64,000 bases of DNA from Intestinibacillus sp. Marseille-P6563 (GCF_900604335.1 NZ_UWOD01000002.1:930001-994000), one strand, 5' to 3'. Shown: positions 8,495-17,670, counted from the first letter of the stretch. Made by a program: numbers and translations. Notes: generated by a model from the sequence alone, not told the origin.

Positions 8495-8530
8495 AAAAAA
8501 ACGGCTGTCTTTGACAGACAGCCGTTTTCT
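8495..8530 (-). terminator. Terminator of ppdK
   Basis: ACGGCTGTC (8501-8509) pairs with GACAGCCGT (8517-8525), with T-run on the minus strand. Confidence 0.88.
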
Positions 8531-8543
8531 TAATTGTATAAAT

Positions 8544-11177
8544 TTATGCCTGGCCCAGTTCCTTTACGCGCGCTTGCGCCGCTGCAAGACGGGCAATCGG
8601 CACACGGAACGGCGAGCAGGAAACATAGTTCAATCCAACATTGTGGCAGAACTCAACCGACGAGAGGTCGCCGCCATGTTCGCCGCAGATACCCAGCTTG
8701 ATGTCCGGGCGGGTCGCGCGGCCATTTTCAACCGCATACTTAACCAGCTTGCCGACACCATTCTGGTCCAGACGAGCAAACGGGTCGGATTCCAGAATCT
8801 TCTTTTCAAAATAGGTATCCAGGATACGGCCCACGTCATCACGCGAGAAGCCGTACGTCATCTGCGTCAGGTCGTTGGTACCGAAGGAGAAGAACTCGGC
8901 TTCCTGTGCGATCTCGTCCGCGGTCACTGCGGCACGCGGGGTCTCGATCATGGTACCGATCATGTACTTCATCTTCAGGCCCGATGCTTCGATCAGTTCG
9001 TCTGCCTTGGCCTTGATGACCTTCTTCACAAAACGCAGTTCGTTGATCTCGGATACCAGCGGAACCATGATTTCCGGCACGATGTGCAGGCCATCTTCCT
9101 TGGTGACATTGATTGCAGCCGAAATGATGGCTTCGGTCTGCATCTCGGCAATCTCCGGATAGAGAACGTCCAGACGGCAGCCACGGGTGCCGAGCATGGG
9201 GTTGAACTCATGCAGGCCGTCAACAACGCTCTTGAGCTTCTCATAAGTCAGACCCATTTCATCGGCCAACTCATGGATATCGGCATCGTCCTGCGGCAGG
9301 AACTCATGGAGCGGCGGGTCCAGCAGACGGATGGTTACCGGCAGGCCGCCCATGGCACGATAGATGGCTTCGAAGTCGCCGCGCTGCATGGGCAGGATCT
9401 TAGCGAGCGCCGCACGACGCTGTGCAACCGTTTCGGAAACGATCATTTCGCGTACTGCCTTGATACGAGCCGGCTCAAAGAACATATGCTCGGTACGGCA
9501 CAGACCAATACCTTCGGCGCCGAACTTGCGAGCCTGGGTCGCGTCACGCGGAGTATCGCCGTTGGTGCGTACCTTGAGGGTACGGATCTCATCGGCCCAG
9601 CCCATGAAACGGCCAAAGTCGCCGGTCAGTTCAGCTTCCTGGGTATCGATCTTGCCAAGATATACATTGCCGGTCGAGCCGTCGAGCGAAATGAAGTCGC
9701 CTTCCTTCACAACAGTGCCGTCGGCAAAGGTGATGGTCTTATTTTCTTCCGAAACCTTGATTTCATTGACACCAGCAACACAGCAGGTACCCATACCACG
9801 TGCTACAACCGCAGCATGCGAGGTCATACCGCCGCGGGCGGTCATGATGCCTTCGGAAACAGCCATGCCGTCGATGTCTTCCGGCGAGGTCTCCTGACGA
9901 ACCAGAACAACCTTTTCGCCCGTCTTATGTGCCTTGGCAGCTTCTTCTGCGGTGAAGTAAACCGCGCCGCAAGCTGCACCAGGCGATGCCGGCAGGCCGG
10001 TGGTGATCGGAGTGGCTGCCTTGAGGGCTGCCGGAACAAAAGTCGGGTGCAGGAGTGCGTCGAGCTGCTTGGGCTCTACCTTCATAATGGCCTGCTCCTT
10101 GGTACAAACGCCTTCGTCGACCAGATCAACCGCAACCTTGAGCGCTGCCTGTGCGGTGCGCTTGCCGTTACGGGTCTGGAGCATGTACAGCTTGCCGTTT
10201 TCGATGGTGAATTCCATATCCTGCATGTCGCCGTAATGTGCTTCCAGCTTGCTGGAGATGTCGACGAACTGCTGGTATACTTCCGGCATGGTGTCTGCCA
10301 GTGCGGTGATCGGCTGCGGGGTACGGATACCAGCAACCACGTCTTCGCCCTGTGCATTCATCAGGAATTCGCCATACAGCTTCTTTTCGCCGGTCGCCGG
10401 GTTGCGGGTAAAGGCAACGCCGGTGCCCGAAGTATCGCCCATGTTGCCGAATACCATCGACTGAACGTTGACGGCGGTGCCCCACGAATGCGGAATATCA
10501 TTCATACGGCGGTAGGTGTTTGCGCGCGGGTTATCCCACGAGCGGAAGACGGCACGAACAGCTTCCATCAGCTGTGCCTTGGGGTCCTGCGGGAAATCGT
10601 GGCTCAGGGACTTCTTGTAGTGTTCCTTGAACAGCACGATCAGTTCGCTCATATCGTCGGCATCCAGCTCGTTGTCCTGCTTGACGCCCTTCTTTTCCTT
10701 GACCTGATCGATAAAGGTTTCAAAGGTGGACTTGGGCAGTTCCATTACAACATCCGAGAACATCTGGATGAAGCGGCGATAAGAGTCGCGCGCAAAGCGC
10801 GGGTTATTGGTCAGCTTGGCAACAGCTTCGCAGATCTCATCGTTCATACCCAGGTTCAGGATGGTGTCCATCATGCCGGGCATGGAAGCACGTGCGCCCG
10901 AGCGCACGGAAACGAGCAGCGGACGCTCCGGATCGCCCAGAGTCTTGCCGGTCATTTTTTCGAGTTTATCAAGATATTCCATAATCTGTTCCTGGATATC
11001 CGGATAGATGGTCTTGCCATCCTGGTAATACCGGGTGCAGGCTTCTGTGGTGATAGTGAAGCCCTGCGGCACCGGCATGCCGAGATTGGTCATTTCGGCC
11101 AAATTTGCGCCCTTGCCGCCGAGCAGCTCACGCATCGAGCCGTTTCCTTCCGAGAACAGATAAACAAACTTCTTCAT
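8544..11177 (-). CDS. ppdK: Pyruvate, phosphate dikinase
   Basis: An 877-residue enzyme that interconverts pyruvate + ATP + Pi and PEP + AMP + PPi. Order of parts: N-terminal ATP-grasp domain beginning VYLFSEGNGSMRELLGGKGA, a central swivelling domain with the phospho-His motif GGMTSHAAVVARGMG (around residue 455), and a C-terminal TIM barrel that binds pyruvate/PEP (GTNDLTQMTYGFSRDD; GICGEHGGD). Full length. ATG 11177 follows GGAGGAACC. In anaerobes it serves as a PPi-linked partner of or substitute for pyruvate kinase, which fits the PFOR and glycolytic genes in this window. It stands alone with its own terminator. Confidence 0.97.
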   Translation of the reverse strand: MKKFVYLFSEGNGSMRELLGGKGANLAEMTNLGMPVPQGFTITTEACTRYYQDGKTIYPDIQEQIMEYLDKLEKMTGKTLGDPERPLLVSVRSGARASMPGMMDTILNLGMNDEICEAVAKLTNNPRFARDSYRRFIQMFSDVVMELPKSTFETFIDQVKEKKGVKQDNELDADDMSELIVLFKEHYKKSLSHDFPQDPKAQLMEAVRAVFRSWDNPRANTYRRMNDIPHSWGTAVNVQSMVFGNMGDTSGTGVAFTRNPATGEKKLYGEFLMNAQGEDVVAGIRTPQPITALADTMPEVYQQFVDISSKLEAHYGDMQDMEFTIENGKLYMLQTRNGKRTAQAALKVAVDLVDEGVCTKEQAIMKVEPKQLDALLHPTFVPAALKAATPITTGLPASPGAACGAVYFTAEEAAKAHKTGEKVVLVRQETSPEDIDGMAVSEGIMTARGGMTSHAAVVARGMGTCCVAGVNEIKVSEENKTITFADGTVVKEGDFISLDGSTGNVYLGKIDTQEAELTGDFGRFMGWADEIRTLKVRTNGDTPRDATQARKFGAEGIGLCRTEHMFFEPARIKAVREMIVSETVAQRRAALAKILPMQRGDFEAIYRAMGGLPVTIRLLDPPLHEFLPQDDADIHELADEMGLTYEKLKSVVDGLHEFNPMLGTRGCRLDVLYPEIAEMQTEAIISAAINVTKEDGLHIVPEIMVPLVSEINELRFVKKVIKAKADELIEASGLKMKYMIGTMIETPRAAVTADEIAQEAEFFSFGTNDLTQMTYGFSRDDVGRILDTYFEKKILESDPFARLDQNGVGKLVKYAVENGRATRPDIKLGICGEHGGDLSSVEFCHNVGLNYVSCSPFRVPIARLAAAQARVKELGQA

Positions 11178-11451
11178 TGCTGGGGTTCCTCCGTTTCGTT
11201 CTTTTTCGCGTTTCGTCTAAATCTACAATTCTCTCACTCCAGTTTATTATAACATATACACAAATAAATTGCTACTATGGCAATTTCACTTATTTTCCAT
11301 TTGTATTTTGTGCAAAACGCTGAACGTCTTTTCCATTTTCGCCTTTTTTCCTCTGTTTTGCGCTACTTCTTCCAATGAAATCCGCTGTGAATTGCCGTTT
11401 TGGGCCTTTCCTGAAAGGTACTGCATCCGGTCAAAATATGAAATCGGCCGC
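11178..11451. other. Divergent spacer between ppdK and a small membrane protein
   Basis: AT-rich spacer. On the minus strand a TATAAT at 11251-11246 could serve as the ppdK -10, but no convincing -35 stands 16-18 bases upstream. Nothing else is recognised. Confidence 0.45.
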
Positions 11452-11480
11452 TTGTTCTAGCTTGAAATTGCTGCTATACT
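11452..11480 (+). promoter_or_regulatory. Promoter of the small membrane protein gene
   Basis: TTGTTC (11452-11457), 17-base spacer, TATACT (11475-11480), 35 bases before the ATG. Confidence 0.6.
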
Positions 11481-11514
11481 ATACAAAAACAGGGGTTTGA
11501 AAAGAGGATGCTGT

Positions 11515-11838
11515 ATGAACGCTTCACTGTTTTGGACAGCCGCTGAAATCGTGGTCGCTCTTGTGCTGATTTTCTACTTTGCTGGCCGAAAAAAAGTTCC
11601 GCTGCCCTTGCCGGTGCAGTTTCGCATTCTGGTATGGTGCTTTGCCCTCCTGTCGGCAAGTATGGCGCTTGGCCATTCTTCCTTTTCGCTGCTCGCCTGG
11701 TGCCTGTGCGCCGGATGCGCGGTTTTCTGGTGTATTTGGACCGTGCAAAACAAAGCGTCACGGTGGGAACCCTTTTTGTCGCTTTTGGTGCCTCTTGGAC
11801 TGCTCGCCGGACTGATCTGGTATCACTTTCTGCGATAG
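11515..11838 (+). CDS. Small integral membrane protein of unknown function
   Basis: A 107-residue protein, mostly hydrophobic, with about three or four membrane segments and a short basic loop (GRKKVP) after the first. I do not recognise the family. ATG 11515 has AGAGG seven bases upstream, so the in-frame TTG 18 bases earlier is not needed. It has its own promoter and shares a bidirectional terminator with clpC, so it is a single-gene unit. Confidence 0.65.
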   Translation: MNASLFWTAAEIVVALVLIFYFAGRKKVPLPLPVQFRILVWCFALLSASMALGHSSFSLLAWCLCAGCAVFWCIWTVQNKASRWEPFLSLLVPLGLLAGLIWYHFLR

Positions 11839-11880
11839 CAAAAGGGTCCGCTTTCCCAAGTGGAAAGCGGACCCTTTTTT
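11839..11880. terminator. Bidirectional terminator between the small membrane protein and clpC
   Basis: AAAGGGTCCGCTTTCC (11841-11856) pairs perfectly with GGAAAGCGGACCCTTT (11862-11877); T-run on both strands. Confidence 0.92.
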
Positions 11881-11883
11881 CAA

Positions 11884-14376
11884 TTATTCCCCTTGTTCGG
11901 TTGTAGGTGCAGCGGGTTCTGCGTCCGCCGGGTGCAGGGTGAGTTTATCGTCCTGCACATCCAGCACAACGCTCTGGCCGCGGGCAATGGTGCCCTTCAG
12001 GAATTCCTCCGCAACGAGGTCTTCCACCTGGGACTGGATGGCCCGGCGCAGCGGACGCGCGCCATAAATCGGGTCAAACCCAGCCCCCGCCAGATGCTTC
12101 TTCGCCGCATCGGTCCAGGTCATGGTGATTTCCATATCGGTCATACGAGCCGCAACTGCTCGCAGCATACCGTCTGCGATCTGAGCGATTTCGTCCTCGG
12201 TCAGGCGGTTAAAGACGATGATGTCATCGATACGGTTGAGTAGTTCGGGACGGAAGGCCTGCTTGAGGTCCGCGAGTACTTCTTCCTTAATCTTCTCAAA
12301 GGTCTGCTCTTCTTCGTCCGAGCCTTCCGAGAAACCGAGCGACTTGCGTGCTTTGCCGGTGATCTTATGCGCGCCGATGTTGGAGGTCATGATGACAACC
12401 GTGTTCTTGAAGTCGACCTTGCGGCCCTGGCCATCGGTCAGGATGCCGTCCTCCAGGATTTGCAGCAGGATGTTAAAGACATCCGGATGGGCTTTTTCGA
12501 TCTCATCGAACAGGATGACCGAATAGGGTTTGCGGCGGACCTTTTCGGTCAGCTGGCCACCCTCATCGTAGCCGACATAGCCCGGAGGCGAGCCGATCAT
12601 ACGAGACACGCTGTGTTTCTCCATGTATTCGGACATATCGATGCGCACCATGGCGTTCTCATCGCCGAACAACGCTTCGGCCAGCGCCTTGCACAGTTCG
12701 GTCTTGCCGACGCCCGTGGGGCCAAGGAAGACAAACGAACCAATCGGACGCTTGGGGTCGCGCAGACCGACACGGCCGCGGCGGATAGCCTTGGAAACCG
12801 CCGTAACGGCTTCGTCCTGGCCGATGACGCGGGCATGCAGGGTGTCTTCCAGATGCAGCAGGCGCTCTCCCTCGTCTTCGGTGATGCGGGCTGCCGGGAT
12901 ACCGGTCCAGCCGGCGATGACTTCGGCAATATCCTCTTCGGTGACTTCGCCATGGGTCTTGGTCTGTTCTGCTTCCCAAGCCTTGCGCTTGTCATCGATC
13001 TCGGTTTTCTTGGCGTTTTCTTCATCGCGCAGTTTGGCGGCCTGTTCGTAGTCCTGTGCCTTGACAGCCTCCTCCTTGTGCGCCTGGATGGCCTTGAGTT
13101 CATCCTCCAGGCTCTGCAGGTCGGGCGGCGGGGTCATGCTCTTCATGCGAACACGCGAGCAGGCTTCATCGATCAGGTCAATGGCCTTATCGGGCAGCTG
13201 ACGGCCGGATACATACCGCACGCTCAGCTTCACGGCAGCCTTGATGGCTTCATCCGAAATCTTGATGCGGTGATGGGCTTCATAACGGTCACGCAGGCCG
13301 CGCAGAATCTCTTCGGCATCCTCGGGCGAGGGTTCGCCAATCTGTACCGGCTGGAAGCGACGTTCGAGCGCCGAATCCTTTTCGATGTTCTTGCGGTATT
13401 CGTCCAGGGTCGTCGCGCCGATGACCTGAATGTCACCACGCGCCAGGGCGGGCTTTAAGATGTTGGCTGCATCGACTGCGCCTTCGGCAGCGCCGGCGCC
13501 AACGATCATGTGCAGCTCATCGATGAACAGGATGACATCCTTGGAGTTTTGCAGTTCATCCAGCACGCTCTTGATGCGTTCCTCGAACTCGCCGCGATAC
13601 TTGGTGCCTGCGATCATGCCGGTCAAATCGAGCGCAATCAGACGCTTATTCTTGAGGTTTTCCGGTACGTCGCCGGAGACGATCTTCTGTGCCAGGCCTT
13701 CGGCAACCGCCGTCTTGCCGACGCCAGGGTCACCGACCAGAGCCGGATTGTTCTTGGTGCGGCGGGACAGAATCTGGATGACGCGATCGATCTCGTCCTT
13801 ACGGCCGATGACCGGGTCCAGCTTACCTTCGCGAGCGGCCTTGGTCAGGTCCTTGCCGTACTTTTCAATGGTCTTAGCTGCATTGCCGTTCGAGCCGCGT
13901 GCCGGACCCTGCTGTGCCATGGTGACATCTTCTTCGGCGCCGCCGACCGCTTGCAGCAAGGTGGTGTACAGCTTCTGCACGTCGACACCCAGCGCGTTCA
14001 GTACGCTCAGCGCGACGTTTTGACCTTCGCGGATAAGGCCGAGCAGCAGGTGCTCGGTGCCCACATAGCTGACACCCAGCTGGCTGGCCGTCATGACGGC
14101 CAGTTCTACGATCTTCTTGGTGCGCGGGGTCAGGCCCTGCGGGGCGTTCTGGTCGGGTGCGCCCTTGCCGGTCATTTTTTCGATCTCGGCTTCGATCTTT
14201 TCGGGGGTCACGCCAAATTCAGCCAGCGTTTTCCCGGCGATGCCGCCGTTTTCCTTGGCAAGGCCGGCCAGCAGATGCTCGGAACCAACATAGCTGTGGC
14301 CCATCTGGCCTGCGGTTTCCTGGGCCAGACGCAGGGCGTCGGCCGCACGTTCGGTGAATCTATTTTGATTGAACAT
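11884..14376 (-). CDS. clpC: ATP-dependent Clp protease ATP-binding subunit ClpC
   Basis: An 830-residue Hsp100 unfoldase. It has a double ClpN repeat domain (two GxEHLLxGL motifs, near residues 30 and 105), a first AAA module with Walker [13 protein letters not shown], a middle domain with the UVR-like coiled coil ([19 protein letters not shown]), and a second AAA module with [12 protein letters not shown] and the ClpP-contact region. It unfolds proteins tagged by McsB arginine phosphorylation and feeds them to ClpP. It is last in ctsR-mcsA-mcsB-clpC, so it is under CtsR control. The C-terminal tail is acidic ([10 protein letters not shown]). Confidence 0.97.
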   Translation of the reverse strand: MFNQNRFTERAADALRLAQETAGQMGHSYVGSEHLLAGLAKENGGIAGKTLAEFGVTPEKIEAEIEKMTGKGAPDQNAPQGLTPRTKKIVELAVMTASQLGVSYVGTEHLLLGLIREGQNVALSVLNALGVDVQKLYTTLLQAVGGAEEDVTMAQQGPARGSNGNAAKTIEKYGKDLTKAAREGKLDPVIGRKDEIDRVIQILSRRTKNNPALVGDPGVGKTAVAEGLAQKIVSGDVPENLKNKRLIALDLTGMIAGTKYRGEFEERIKSVLDELQNSKDVILFIDELHMIVGAGAAEGAVDAANILKPALARGDIQVIGATTLDEYRKNIEKDSALERRFQPVQIGEPSPEDAEEILRGLRDRYEAHHRIKISDEAIKAAVKLSVRYVSGRQLPDKAIDLIDEACSRVRMKSMTPPPDLQSLEDELKAIQAHKEEAVKAQDYEQAAKLRDEENAKKTEIDDKRKAWEAEQTKTHGEVTEEDIAEVIAGWTGIPAARITEDEGERLLHLEDTLHARVIGQDEAVTAVSKAIRRGRVGLRDPKRPIGSFVFLGPTGVGKTELCKALAEALFGDENAMVRIDMSEYMEKHSVSRMIGSPPGYVGYDEGGQLTEKVRRKPYSVILFDEIEKAHPDVFNILLQILEDGILTDGQGRKVDFKNTVVIMTSNIGAHKITGKARKSLGFSEGSDEEEQTFEKIKEEVLADLKQAFRPELLNRIDDIIVFNRLTEDEIAQIADGMLRAVAARMTDMEITMTWTDAAKKHLAGAGFDPIYGARPLRRAIQSQVEDLVAEEFLKGTIARGQSVVLDVQDDKLTLHPADAEPAAPTTEQGE

Positions 14377-14410
14377 AAAGTCAGCACTTCCTTTCTAAAA
14401 GAAGAAATCT

Positions 14411-15418
14411 TTATTCGTGGATGACCAGCTTGGCTGCCATTTGACGCAGCAGGCTGGCGCGTTTTTGGTCGCGTTCCTGAGGCTGGCCGCCCAGCACCGC
14501 CGGACGGATCGCCTGTTCGATGTCGCATACCTCGGTCGGCGATACGCCGGACAGGTAGCCCATCGACAGACCAACCAGCACATTGGACAGGCAATCGACC
14601 GCTTCGTTGGTTTCGATCAGACGGGCGGTCTTCAGAACACCGGCTGCCCGGCAGATGCGGTCGGCAAACGCGGTTTCGTTCTGGCTGCGGGCCTGTTCGC
14701 GCAGCTTCTTTTCGGCTTCGATGACCTCGGTGGTCAGTTCGATCAGCTTATCGACAATGGTATCCTCGGATACGCCCAAGGTGACCTGGTTGGAAATCTG
14801 ATAGAATCCGCCGACCGCCTGCGAGCCTTCGCCGTACGCACCGCGCACGGTAAAGCCCTGCCGTCCAGCCGCCGAAATGACGCCCTGGATGCGCCCTGCC
14901 GCGCTGAGCAGCGGCAGATGGAGCATCACCGAAGCCCGCAGGCCGGTGCCCAGATTGCTCGGGCATGCGGTCAGGTAGCCAAGGTTCTCGTCAAAGTCCA
15001 TCGGCACCTGGCTTTCGATCAGCGCGGTCAAGCGGCGAGCTTCCTCCATGCACTCCTTCGGGCACAGGCCGGAGCCGATGACCTGCAAGCGCATGTGGTC
15101 TTCTTCGCCGACCATGATGGCTACGCCGCCGTCGCGGGAAGCGATCAGCCAGCCGCCCGCCTGCGCCAGTTCGGGCGAAATGCGGTGGGTTTCGACCAGC
15201 GATGCGCCTTCGGCCGAATTGGGCCGGATCTCGGTCATGGTAAAATCGGAAGCAATGGCCGGTGCGGTCTGCAAAGCGTTCCAGATCTTATCGGCGATCT
15301 CTTTATATTGTTCTGCGGTCAAACCGCGGTAAGGGTATCCTTTGACATTGCGCGCCAGACGCACACGGGTGCTGGCTGCCAGGCCGGTAAAGCCGCCTTG
15401 AATTTTAAATGTACTCAT
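14411..15418 (-). CDS. mcsB: Protein arginine kinase McsB
   Basis: A 335-residue protein kinase of the ATP:guanido phosphotransferase fold that phosphorylates Arg residues and marks proteins for ClpCP. Seen: the N-terminal RVRLARNVKGYPY motif, the catalytic-loop motif CPSNLGTGLRASV around residue 150-165, and the RGAYGEGS nucleotide-site segment. Its ATG overlaps the TGA of mcsA by four bases (ATGA), so translation is coupled with its activator. It is slightly shorter than the Bacillus protein (about 360 residues). Confidence 0.95.
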   Translation of the reverse strand: MSTFKIQGGFTGLAASTRVRLARNVKGYPYRGLTAEQYKEIADKIWNALQTAPAIASDFTMTEIRPNSAEGASLVETHRISPELAQAGGWLIASRDGGVAIMVGEEDHMRLQVIGSGLCPKECMEEARRLTALIESQVPMDFDENLGYLTACPSNLGTGLRASVMLHLPLLSAAGRIQGVISAAGRQGFTVRGAYGEGSQAVGGFYQISNQVTLGVSEDTIVDKLIELTTEVIEAEKKLREQARSQNETAFADRICRAAGVLKTARLIETNEAVDCLSNVLVGLSMGYLSGVSPTEVCDIEQAIRPAVLGGQPQERDQKRASLLRQMAAKLVIHE

Positions 15419-15957
15419 TTATTTTCACCCTCCAATCGACGGATCTCATCGCGCAGCCGCGCAGCTTCTTCATAATTCTCTGCCTGCACAGCGTCGGACA
15501 ACTTGGCTTTCAGGCCTGCGACCGGATCGGCCGGTGCCTGGTTCTCGGCTGCCTTGGGTGCTGTGCCCACATGCGCAGCCGCACCATGCAGCTTTTTGAT
15601 GTACGGCAGCAGGATGTCGCTGAAGTTCTTATAGCAGTCGCCACAGCCGGCCCGGCCGCTGCGCCGCAGTTCGCTTTCGGTCATGCCGCAGGTCGGGCAG
15701 CGGCGTCCGCCGCCGATGGCTTGGGTCGTAGAAGCAAACGGGCTGGACAACATGGAGCCAAACGGCTGGCTGAAGAACGGGTCATTCAGGAACGAATGCC
15801 CGAAAAACGGTTCGCTGAAGAAGGAGCCGAAATCGGGTGCGCCGCCGGTCAGCTTGGCTGCGCATTCGGGACACAGATGCAGTTCCCGGGTCTGACCGTT
15901 GATGTTTTCTTTATAATAGGTAGTCGCTTCGTTTTTCTTGCAGTTCTGGCACAACAT
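15415..15957 (-). CDS. mcsA: McsA, zinc-finger activator of McsB
   Basis: A 180-residue protein with two zinc-binding pairs of CxxC motifs (CQNC/CPEC at the N-terminus; CPTC/CGDC near residues 90-115), a Phe/Ser-rich linker (FFGHSFLNDPFFSQPF), and a C-terminal UVR motif (AVQAENYEEAARLRDEIRRL) like that in ClpC. It activates the McsB kinase and helps CtsR control. ATG 15957 has AAAGGAAG upstream; the GTG six codons earlier overlaps that site and is rejected. Confidence 0.93.
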   Translation of the reverse strand: MLCQNCKKNEATTYYKENINGQTRELHLCPECAAKLTGGAPDFGSFFSEPFFGHSFLNDPFFSQPFGSMLSSPFASTTQAIGGGRRCPTCGMTESELRRSGRAGCGDCYKNFSDILLPYIKKLHGAAAHVGTAPKAAENQAPADPVAGLKAKLSDAVQAENYEEAARLRDEIRRLEGENK

Positions 15958-16021
15958 AAGACATCTTCCTTTCACAGCTTATATTATACATAAGGTTATT
16001 TGATTACGATTTGTTATTGTT

Positions 16022-16474
16022 CTAGGTCGCCATGCCCAGAATGCCGCATCGGAACACGCTGGCCCGGATCTGATCCCGGTATTCGGTTGGGACCTCCGCG
16101 AGCGCGCCGTCCGAACAAGCGGATAAGAGCAGGTTGCCTTCCCGGGCGGAAAGCAGCTCGGCGGAAACCAGAGCGCGTGTGAGTTTGGCGGCATTGTTTT
16201 GGGTCAGTCGCCCGCCGACGCCGCGCGCCGCTTCGACCAGCGTGCGCTGCTTATCGTCCATCATGCGGATGATGCGGATATAGCCGCCGCCGCCCCGCCG
16301 GCTTTCTACCAGATAACCGTTTTCCGGGGTAAAACGGGTTTCGATCACATAATTGACCTGACTGGGCACGCAGGAGAACCGGTCGGCCACCTGCCGCCGC
16401 TGCAGTTCGGCGACGCCGCCGCCGTCGGTGAGCATCTCGGCGATAAAATCGGCGATCATATCGCTCATTTTCAT
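16022..16474 (-). CDS. ctsR: CtsR class III heat-shock repressor
   Basis: A 150-residue repressor. Its winged helix-turn-helix (residues 1-70) contains the glycine-rich wing ESRRGGGGYIRI that reads the CtsR box and acts as the heat sensor; a C-terminal four-helix dimer domain follows. It heads the operon ctsR-mcsA-mcsB-clpC. ATG 16474 is chosen because AAGGAG lies nine bases upstream and the ATG three codons earlier touches that site. Its own promoter carries CtsR boxes, so it represses itself and is freed by heat or by McsB/ClpC action. Confidence 0.95.
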   Translation of the reverse strand: MKMSDMIADFIAEMLTDGGGVAELQRRQVADRFSCVPSQVNYVIETRFTPENGYLVESRRGGGGYIRIIRMMDDKQRTLVEAARGVGGRLTQNNAAKLTRALVSAELLSAREGNLLLSACSDGALAEVPTEYRDQIRASVFRCGILGMAT

Positions 16475-16506
16475 GGATCTCATCTCCTTCGTTCCATTTC
16501 TCTGAC

Positions 16507-16523
16507 TTTGACTTTCTTTGACT
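16507..16523 (-). promoter_or_regulatory. CtsR operator (proximal)
   Basis: The minus strand reads AGTCAAAGAAAGTCAAA, a full match to the direct heptad repeat RGTCAAA-NAN-RGTCAAA. It sits just downstream of the -10, where bound CtsR would block the polymerase. Confidence 0.92.
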
Positions 16524-16535
16524 TTCTATGCTTCT

Positions 16536-16563
16536 ATTATACACCCCCGTCCCCAAATTGCAA
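16536..16563 (-). promoter_or_regulatory. Promoter of the ctsR operon
   Basis: Minus strand: TTGCAA (16563-16558), 16-base spacer, perfect TATAAT (16541-16536), lying between two CtsR boxes. Confidence 0.8.
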
Positions 16564-16571
16564 GCATTATT

Positions 16572-16588
16572 TTTGACCTTTCCTGACT
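16572..16588 (-). promoter_or_regulatory. Second, weaker CtsR operator (upstream)
   Basis: The minus strand reads AGTCAGGAAAGGTCAAA: one perfect heptad, one with two changes, and the correct three-base spacing. It lies just upstream of the -35. Confidence 0.6.
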
Positions 16589-16589
16589 T

Positions 16590-16738
16590 TTGTTTTTTCA
16601 TCCAGGCGGATTATTCTTGATTTTCTCCCAAATACTCTTATATACTCTTTTTTTCTCTGTTTTTTAAATTTTCTGTTCTTCTCTTTTATTCTATCCATTT
16701 AAAATGGGGAAAAAACGTCAGTTTTCCAGTTACCTATT
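16590..16738. other. T-rich spacer
   Basis: A pyrimidine-rich, AT-rich spacer between the divergent ctsR and ferredoxin promoters with no reading frame or hairpin that I can support. Confidence 0.4.
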
Positions 16739-16807
16739 GCTAACATGAGGTTATAGACGGCTAACATGTTCAAAATCCCTTGTATTTTCGAAAACATGTG
16801 TTACAAT
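16739..16807 (+). promoter_or_regulatory. Ferredoxin promoter with direct repeats
   Basis: TTGTAT (16780-16785), 16-base spacer, TACAAT (16802-16807). Two exact copies of GCTAACATG (16739-16747 and 16760-16768), two helical turns apart, lie just upstream and may bind a regulator. Confidence 0.5.
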
Positions 16808-16840
16808 GAAAATGTAATTTCTATAGGAGGTGCTGTTCCA

Positions 16841-17011
16841 ATGGCATATGTTATTTCTGGTGCATGCATTAGCTGCGGCGCTTGCGCTGGCGAGTGCCCG
16901 GTAGGTGCGATTTCGGAAGGCGACGGCAAGTACGAGATCAATCCGGATACTTGTGTAGATTGTGGCTCCTGCGCTGGCGGTTGCCCGGTAGGCGCAATCT
17001 CTCAGGGCTAA
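16841..17011 (+). CDS. 2[4Fe-4S] ferredoxin
   Basis: A 56-residue clostridial-type ferredoxin. Two CxxCxxCxxxCP motifs at Cys 9/12/15/19 and Cys 38/41/44/48 bind two [4Fe-4S] clusters. It is the natural electron acceptor for pyruvate:ferredoxin oxidoreductase (33.7 kb) and donor to hydrogenases or Bcd/Etf complexes. AGGAGG lies ten bases before ATG 16841. It forms a single-gene unit with its own promoter and terminator. Confidence 0.96.
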   Translation: MAYVISGACISCGACAGECPVGAISEGDGKYEINPDTCVDCGSCAGGCPVGAISQG

Positions 17012-17037
17012 TTGCCTTGCAAACCAAAGATTTGAGA

Positions 17038-17075
17038 TAAAAGCCCGGCTTCTCGTTGGAAGCCGGCTTTTTCTT
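17038..17075 (+). terminator. Terminator of the ferredoxin gene
   Basis: GC-rich stem (GCCCGGCTTC / GAAGCCGGC with one bulge) followed by TTTTTCTTTC. Confidence 0.85.
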
Positions 17076-17143
17076 TCTTTTTTGCAAGATTTCCCGAACT
17101 TTTTAGCCGGTTCCAAAAAGTCCAAAAAAGTTTTATTTTTTTG

Positions 17144-17172
17144 TTGACAAGTGCTGTACCTTCTGTTAAAAT
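17144..17172 (+). promoter_or_regulatory. Promoter of the tRNA cluster
   Basis: Perfect TTGACA (17144-17149), 17-base spacer, TAAAAT (17167-17172), ending 20 bases before tRNA-Gly. Confidence 0.8.
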
Positions 17173-17192
17173 ATTTAAGTGTCAGAAAACCC

Positions 17193-17266
17193 GCGGGTGT
17201 AGTTCAATGGTAGAATGTCAGCCTTCCAAGCTGAACACGTGGGTTCGATTCCCATCACCCGCTCCA
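17193..17266 (+). tRNA. tRNA-Gly (TCC)
   Basis: Cloverleaf with acceptor stem GCGGGTG/CACCCGC, anticodon loop CTTCCAA (anticodon TCC), T loop GGTTCGATTCC, and encoded CCA. Confidence 0.97.
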
Positions 17267-17356
17267 CTTACTTTTCTTTTCCAGAAAAGCTAAGCAAAAG
17301 AAAAGCGGTATGTATCTGCTTTTGCAGTTTTGGGAATCCGCTGGAGGACCGACCAT

Positions 17357-17433
17357 GCGCCAGTAGCTCAGCTGGATAGAGCAACTGCCTTCTAAGCAGT
17401 AGGCCGGGGGTTCGAGTCCCTCCTGGCGCGCCA
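17357..17433 (+). tRNA. tRNA-Arg (TCT)
   Basis: Acceptor GCGCCAG/CTGGCGC, anticodon loop CTTCTAA (anticodon TCT), normal D and T arms, encoded CCA. Confidence 0.97.
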
Positions 17434-17466
17434 CATACATAGCGCGATTTTTTCTGATCTTTATAT

Positions 17467-17544
17467 GGTGGGTATAGCTCAGTTGGTTAGAGCGTCAGAT
17501 TGTGGCTCTGAAGGCCGTGGGTTCGAATCCCATTACTCACCCCA
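17467..17544 (+). tRNA. tRNA-His (GTG)
   Basis: Acceptor GTGGGTA/TACTCAC plus an extra encoded G at the -1 position (17467) facing the C discriminator, the histidine hallmark. Anticodon loop TTGTGGC (anticodon GTG), encoded CCA. Confidence 0.97.
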
Positions 17545-17547
17545 TTA

Positions 17548-17580
17548 ACATAACGCGCTGCTCAAAGCAGCGCGTTATGT
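17548..17580 (+). repeat. Perfect 15-bp inverted repeat inside the tRNA cluster
   Basis: ACATAACGCGCTGCT (17548-17562), loop CAA, AGCAGCGCGTTATGT (17566-17580). It begins four bases after tRNA-His and has no T-run, so it is a weak terminator at most and could be a processing signal. Confidence 0.85.
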
Positions 17581-17595
17581 CTAACTTCCCTATAT

Positions 17596-17670
17596 TGGGG
17601 CGTAGCCAAGTGGTAAGGCAGAGGACTTTGACTCCTCCATCCGCTGGTTCGAGTCCAGCCGTCCCAGCCA
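17596..17670 (+). tRNA. tRNA-Gln (TTG)
   Basis: Acceptor TGGGGCG/CGTCCCA, anticodon stem GAGGA/TCCTC with loop CTTTGAC (anticodon TTG), encoded CCA. Confidence 0.96.

Noticed and set aside
8511-11252. 913-residue plus-strand open frame opposite ppdK
   Set aside because: It mirrors ppdK and has no family-like motifs; the long open frame is a by-product of high GC.
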